The position numbers and the translations under genes are program-made. 36,295 nt of DNA from contig NZ_JAPHNA010000015.1 in NCBI RefSeq assembly GCF_026241315.1, positions 1 to 36,295 on the forward strand, given 5' to 3'. This document shows, piece by piece, positions 34,774 through 36,295 of this stretch. A model generated the notes under the pieces. That model did no database searches. It was not told the origin of the DNA and worked only from the letters and a program-made list of their open reading frames with translations. This stretch comes from Campylobacter sp. MIT 21-1684 (lineage in GTDB: Bacteria > Campylobacterota > Campylobacteria > Campylobacterales > Campylobacteraceae). Every line of letters begins with the position of its first letter. The stretch's first letter is position 1.

Positions 34774-34795
34774 AACTCATCTTAAATGAGTTTTA
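34771..34795 (+). terminator. Terminator of hisF
   Basis: TAAAACTCAT and ATGAGTTTTA are perfect 10-bp arms with a 5-nt loop; the first arm contains the hisF stop codon. The T run in the second arm helps release. hisI, which often follows hisF, is not present downstream. Confidence 0.65.
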
Positions 34796-35012
34796 AAAGC
34801 TAACAAAAACTTTGTAAGTTATAAAAAAGTAAAAACTAAACTAAAAATATCGATAATGCCAACTTCAAAAAACTCTTTATATTGTTAGCAAGGTAAATGT
34901 CGTATCGAAAAGATAGTGCTACATTAAACCTGTATCCATCAATTTTATTTTTAAAGAAGTTGTGATTTTTGCATTATGAGAATTAAAACACTAAAAAATA
35001 AAATTTAAACTC

Positions 35013-35750
35013 TTAAGCTAAATTTAAATAGTCAAAAAAAGAATGCCTTACCTCGAAACTTTGGCTCAACTGGGTTTTATTGATAAGACTTTTATCTCCT
35101 AGAATATGTGAATTTTTCTGTAAAATCAAAACTTTATCTGCAAGTTTATAGGCATTTTGAGGAAAATGAGTATTAATAATAATACTTTTACCTTGATTTT
35201 TAAGTTCAAGCAAAACATCTAAAATACGATCTTGATTTTTAAAGTCCAAATTTGATTCTGGCTCATCTAAAATAAGCAAATCAGGATCGTTCATTAAAGA
35301 ACGTGCTAAAACAACCATCTGCAACTCTCCTCCACTTAAATTTGAACAAGCCTTACCTTTAAGAAAAGAAATGCGCAATTTTTCTAAAAGCGCTTCTGCC
35401 TTTTCTAAATGAATCTTCTTTGGTGTAGTTGTGATGTCTATATTTGCACCTAAAAGCACCATATCAAACACAGAAAGTTTTGTCAGAGAATTTTTAGCTT
35501 GAGGGACATAAGCTACTTGAGAGAAAAATTGTTTATGGGAAAGTTTTTTTATGTGCTGCCCTTGTAAAAAAACCTGTCCTTTTTGCAAAGACAAAATTCC
35601 TATGCAGCATTTAATCAGAGTTGTTTTTCCTACTCCATTATGTCCTAAAATACCCAAAATCTCGCCTTTATCAACGCAAAAACTTAATCCTTCAAACACA
35701 AGCTCTTTTCTATAAGAAAAGCAAGCATTCTCAAGGGCAAACACACTCAT
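35013..35750 (-). CDS. ABC transporter ATPase, iron/heme/B12 type
   Basis: A 245-residue ATPase with Walker A LGHNGVGKTTLIK, Q-loop AYVPQAKNS, signature NLSGGELQMVVLARSL, Walker B DLLILDEPESNLD and the switch His in IINTHFP. The FecE/BtuD group fits. Its start overlaps the permease stop by 4 bp. It should energise uptake of an iron chelate, heme or cobalamin together with the permease. Confidence 0.93.
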   Translation of the reverse strand: MSVFALENACFSYRKELVFEGLSFCVDKGEILGILGHNGVGKTTLIKCCIGILSLQKGQVFLQGQHIKKLSHKQFFSQVAYVPQAKNSLTKLSVFDMVLLGANIDITTTPKKIHLEKAEALLEKLRISFLKGKACSNLSGGELQMVVLARSLMNDPDLLILDEPESNLDFKNQDRILDVLLELKNQGKSIIINTHFPQNAYKLADKVLILQKNSHILGDKSLINKTQLSQSFEVRHSFFDYLNLA

Positions 35751-36295
35751 ACATTGACTCCTTTGCGGTAGAGTATATAAAGAAACAAAAAAGCACCAAC
35801 AAATGCACTCAATACCGAAATAGGAATTTCTTGACTAAGCAAAGCCCTGCTCACTGTGTCAATGAAAAGCATAAAAAGGGCTCCTGCAAAAACACTTGTA
35901 GGAATGATTTGAGCTGTATTGTTTCCACAAAGCAATCTTGAAATATGAGGAATAATAAGCCCCACCCAAGAAATAATACCACAAAGACTGACCACAGATG
36001 AAATCATCAAGGTATTTACAAGGATAAGAATTATCCTTAATTTTGTTACATTAAGCCCTAAGCTTTTTGCTTCAATTTCATCAAGCAATAAAAGATTATG
36101 CTTCCATCTGTAAAAAATTATAACACAAACACAAAGACTTACAAGCACACACGAAAAAAGCATTTGCCCTATGTTATTCACCTCCAAAGAACCTAACAAC
36201 CAATAGGTAATAGCAGGTAAAACATCCTGTGGGTCTGCAAGGTACTTAACAAAAGAAATAAAACTCCCAAAAAGTGCAGAAACAATAACTCCAGC
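35747..36295 (-). CDS. FecCD-family permease, partial (5' end beyond the window)
   Basis: The frame is open to the window edge and gives the last ~182 residues. LPAITYWLLGSL is a hallmark of FecCD/BtuC permeases. LGLNVTKLRI (the segment contacting the ATPase), ISWVGLIIPHISRLL and the ending DTVSRALLSQEIPISVLSAF then VGAFLFL follow in the normal order. It is upstream of the ATPase with a 4-bp overlap. A binding protein and receptor are probably beyond the edge. Confidence 0.93.
   Translation of the reverse strand, partial: AGVIVSALFGSFISFVKYLADPQDVLPAITYWLLGSLEVNNIGQMLFSCVLVSLCVCVIIFYRWKHNLLLLDEIEAKSLGLNVTKLRIILILVNTLMISSVVSLCGIISWVGLIIPHISRLLCGNNTAQIIPTSVFAGALFMLFIDTVSRALLSQEIPISVLSAFVGAFLFLYILYRKGVNV

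Noticed and set aside
1-36295. CRISPR arrays, tRNA or rRNA genes
   Set aside because: No regularly spaced repeats, cloverleaf-like segments or rRNA-like blocks were seen on either strand by eye.

Overview
The window is AT-rich epsilonproteobacterial DNA. Closely spaced genes with AAGGA-type ribosome binding sites, TATAAT-type -10 boxes in T-rich DNA, and the run infA-rpmJ-rpsM-rpsK-rpsD-rpoA-rplQ followed by his genes all point to a Campylobacter of the jejuni/lari/upsaliensis type. The species cannot be fixed from the sequence alone.

Layout. (1) 1-620: a decayed non-coding stretch. (2) 0.6-7.4 kb: housekeeping genes for an MFS transporter, a nucleoside phosphorylase-like protein, RlmN, a 33-residue membrane peptide, KsgA, RNase J and an RluB-like pseudouridine synthase. 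(3) 7.6-11.9 kb: a periplasmic metallo-beta-lactamase-fold protein, then IF-1, L36, S13, S11, S4, RNA polymerase alpha and L17. (4) 12.1-34.8 kb: histidine biosynthesis genes hisG, hisD, hisB, hisH, hisA and hisF, all on the plus strand but split by three accessory blocks. (5) 35.0-36.3 kb: an iron/heme/B12-type ABC ATPase and the C-terminal part of its FecCD-type permease, on the minus strand.

Block A (hisD to hisB, 14.4-25.9 kb) is a defence and prophage island. It holds a compact restriction-modification pair, a 1549-residue Type IIG restriction-methylation enzyme, a broken Mu-like phage terminase segment bounded by a ~204-bp inverted repeat, an unknown gene, an ImmA/IrrE-like protease paired with a membrane protein, and the 3' remnant of another Type IIG gene. 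The Type IIG gene carries a G10 tract near its start, a (GA)12 tract where a second half-specificity domain begins, and two in-frame palindromic inserts.

Block B (hisH to hisA, 27.7-31.0 kb) is the most novel-looking unit. A Sec-exported C39 double-glycine peptidase and an outer-membrane beta-barrel (frameshifted here) are divergent from a gene for a protein that carries both a Sec signal peptide and a canonical double-glycine leader, which is coupled to an unknown 241-residue protein. I read this as a periplasmic maturation/export system, analogous in logic to the Pseudomonas Fap amyloid system but with different substrates.

Block C (hisA to hisF, 31.8-34.0 kb) has a tiny antisense ORF, a small ORF, a lipoprotein, a periplasmic protein of possible conjugation-apparatus ancestry, and a decayed gene.

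The his genes keep two shared signals: near-identical palindromes built on CTTTCA/TGAAAG overlap the predicted start of transcription of both hisG and hisB. hisI is not found in the window.
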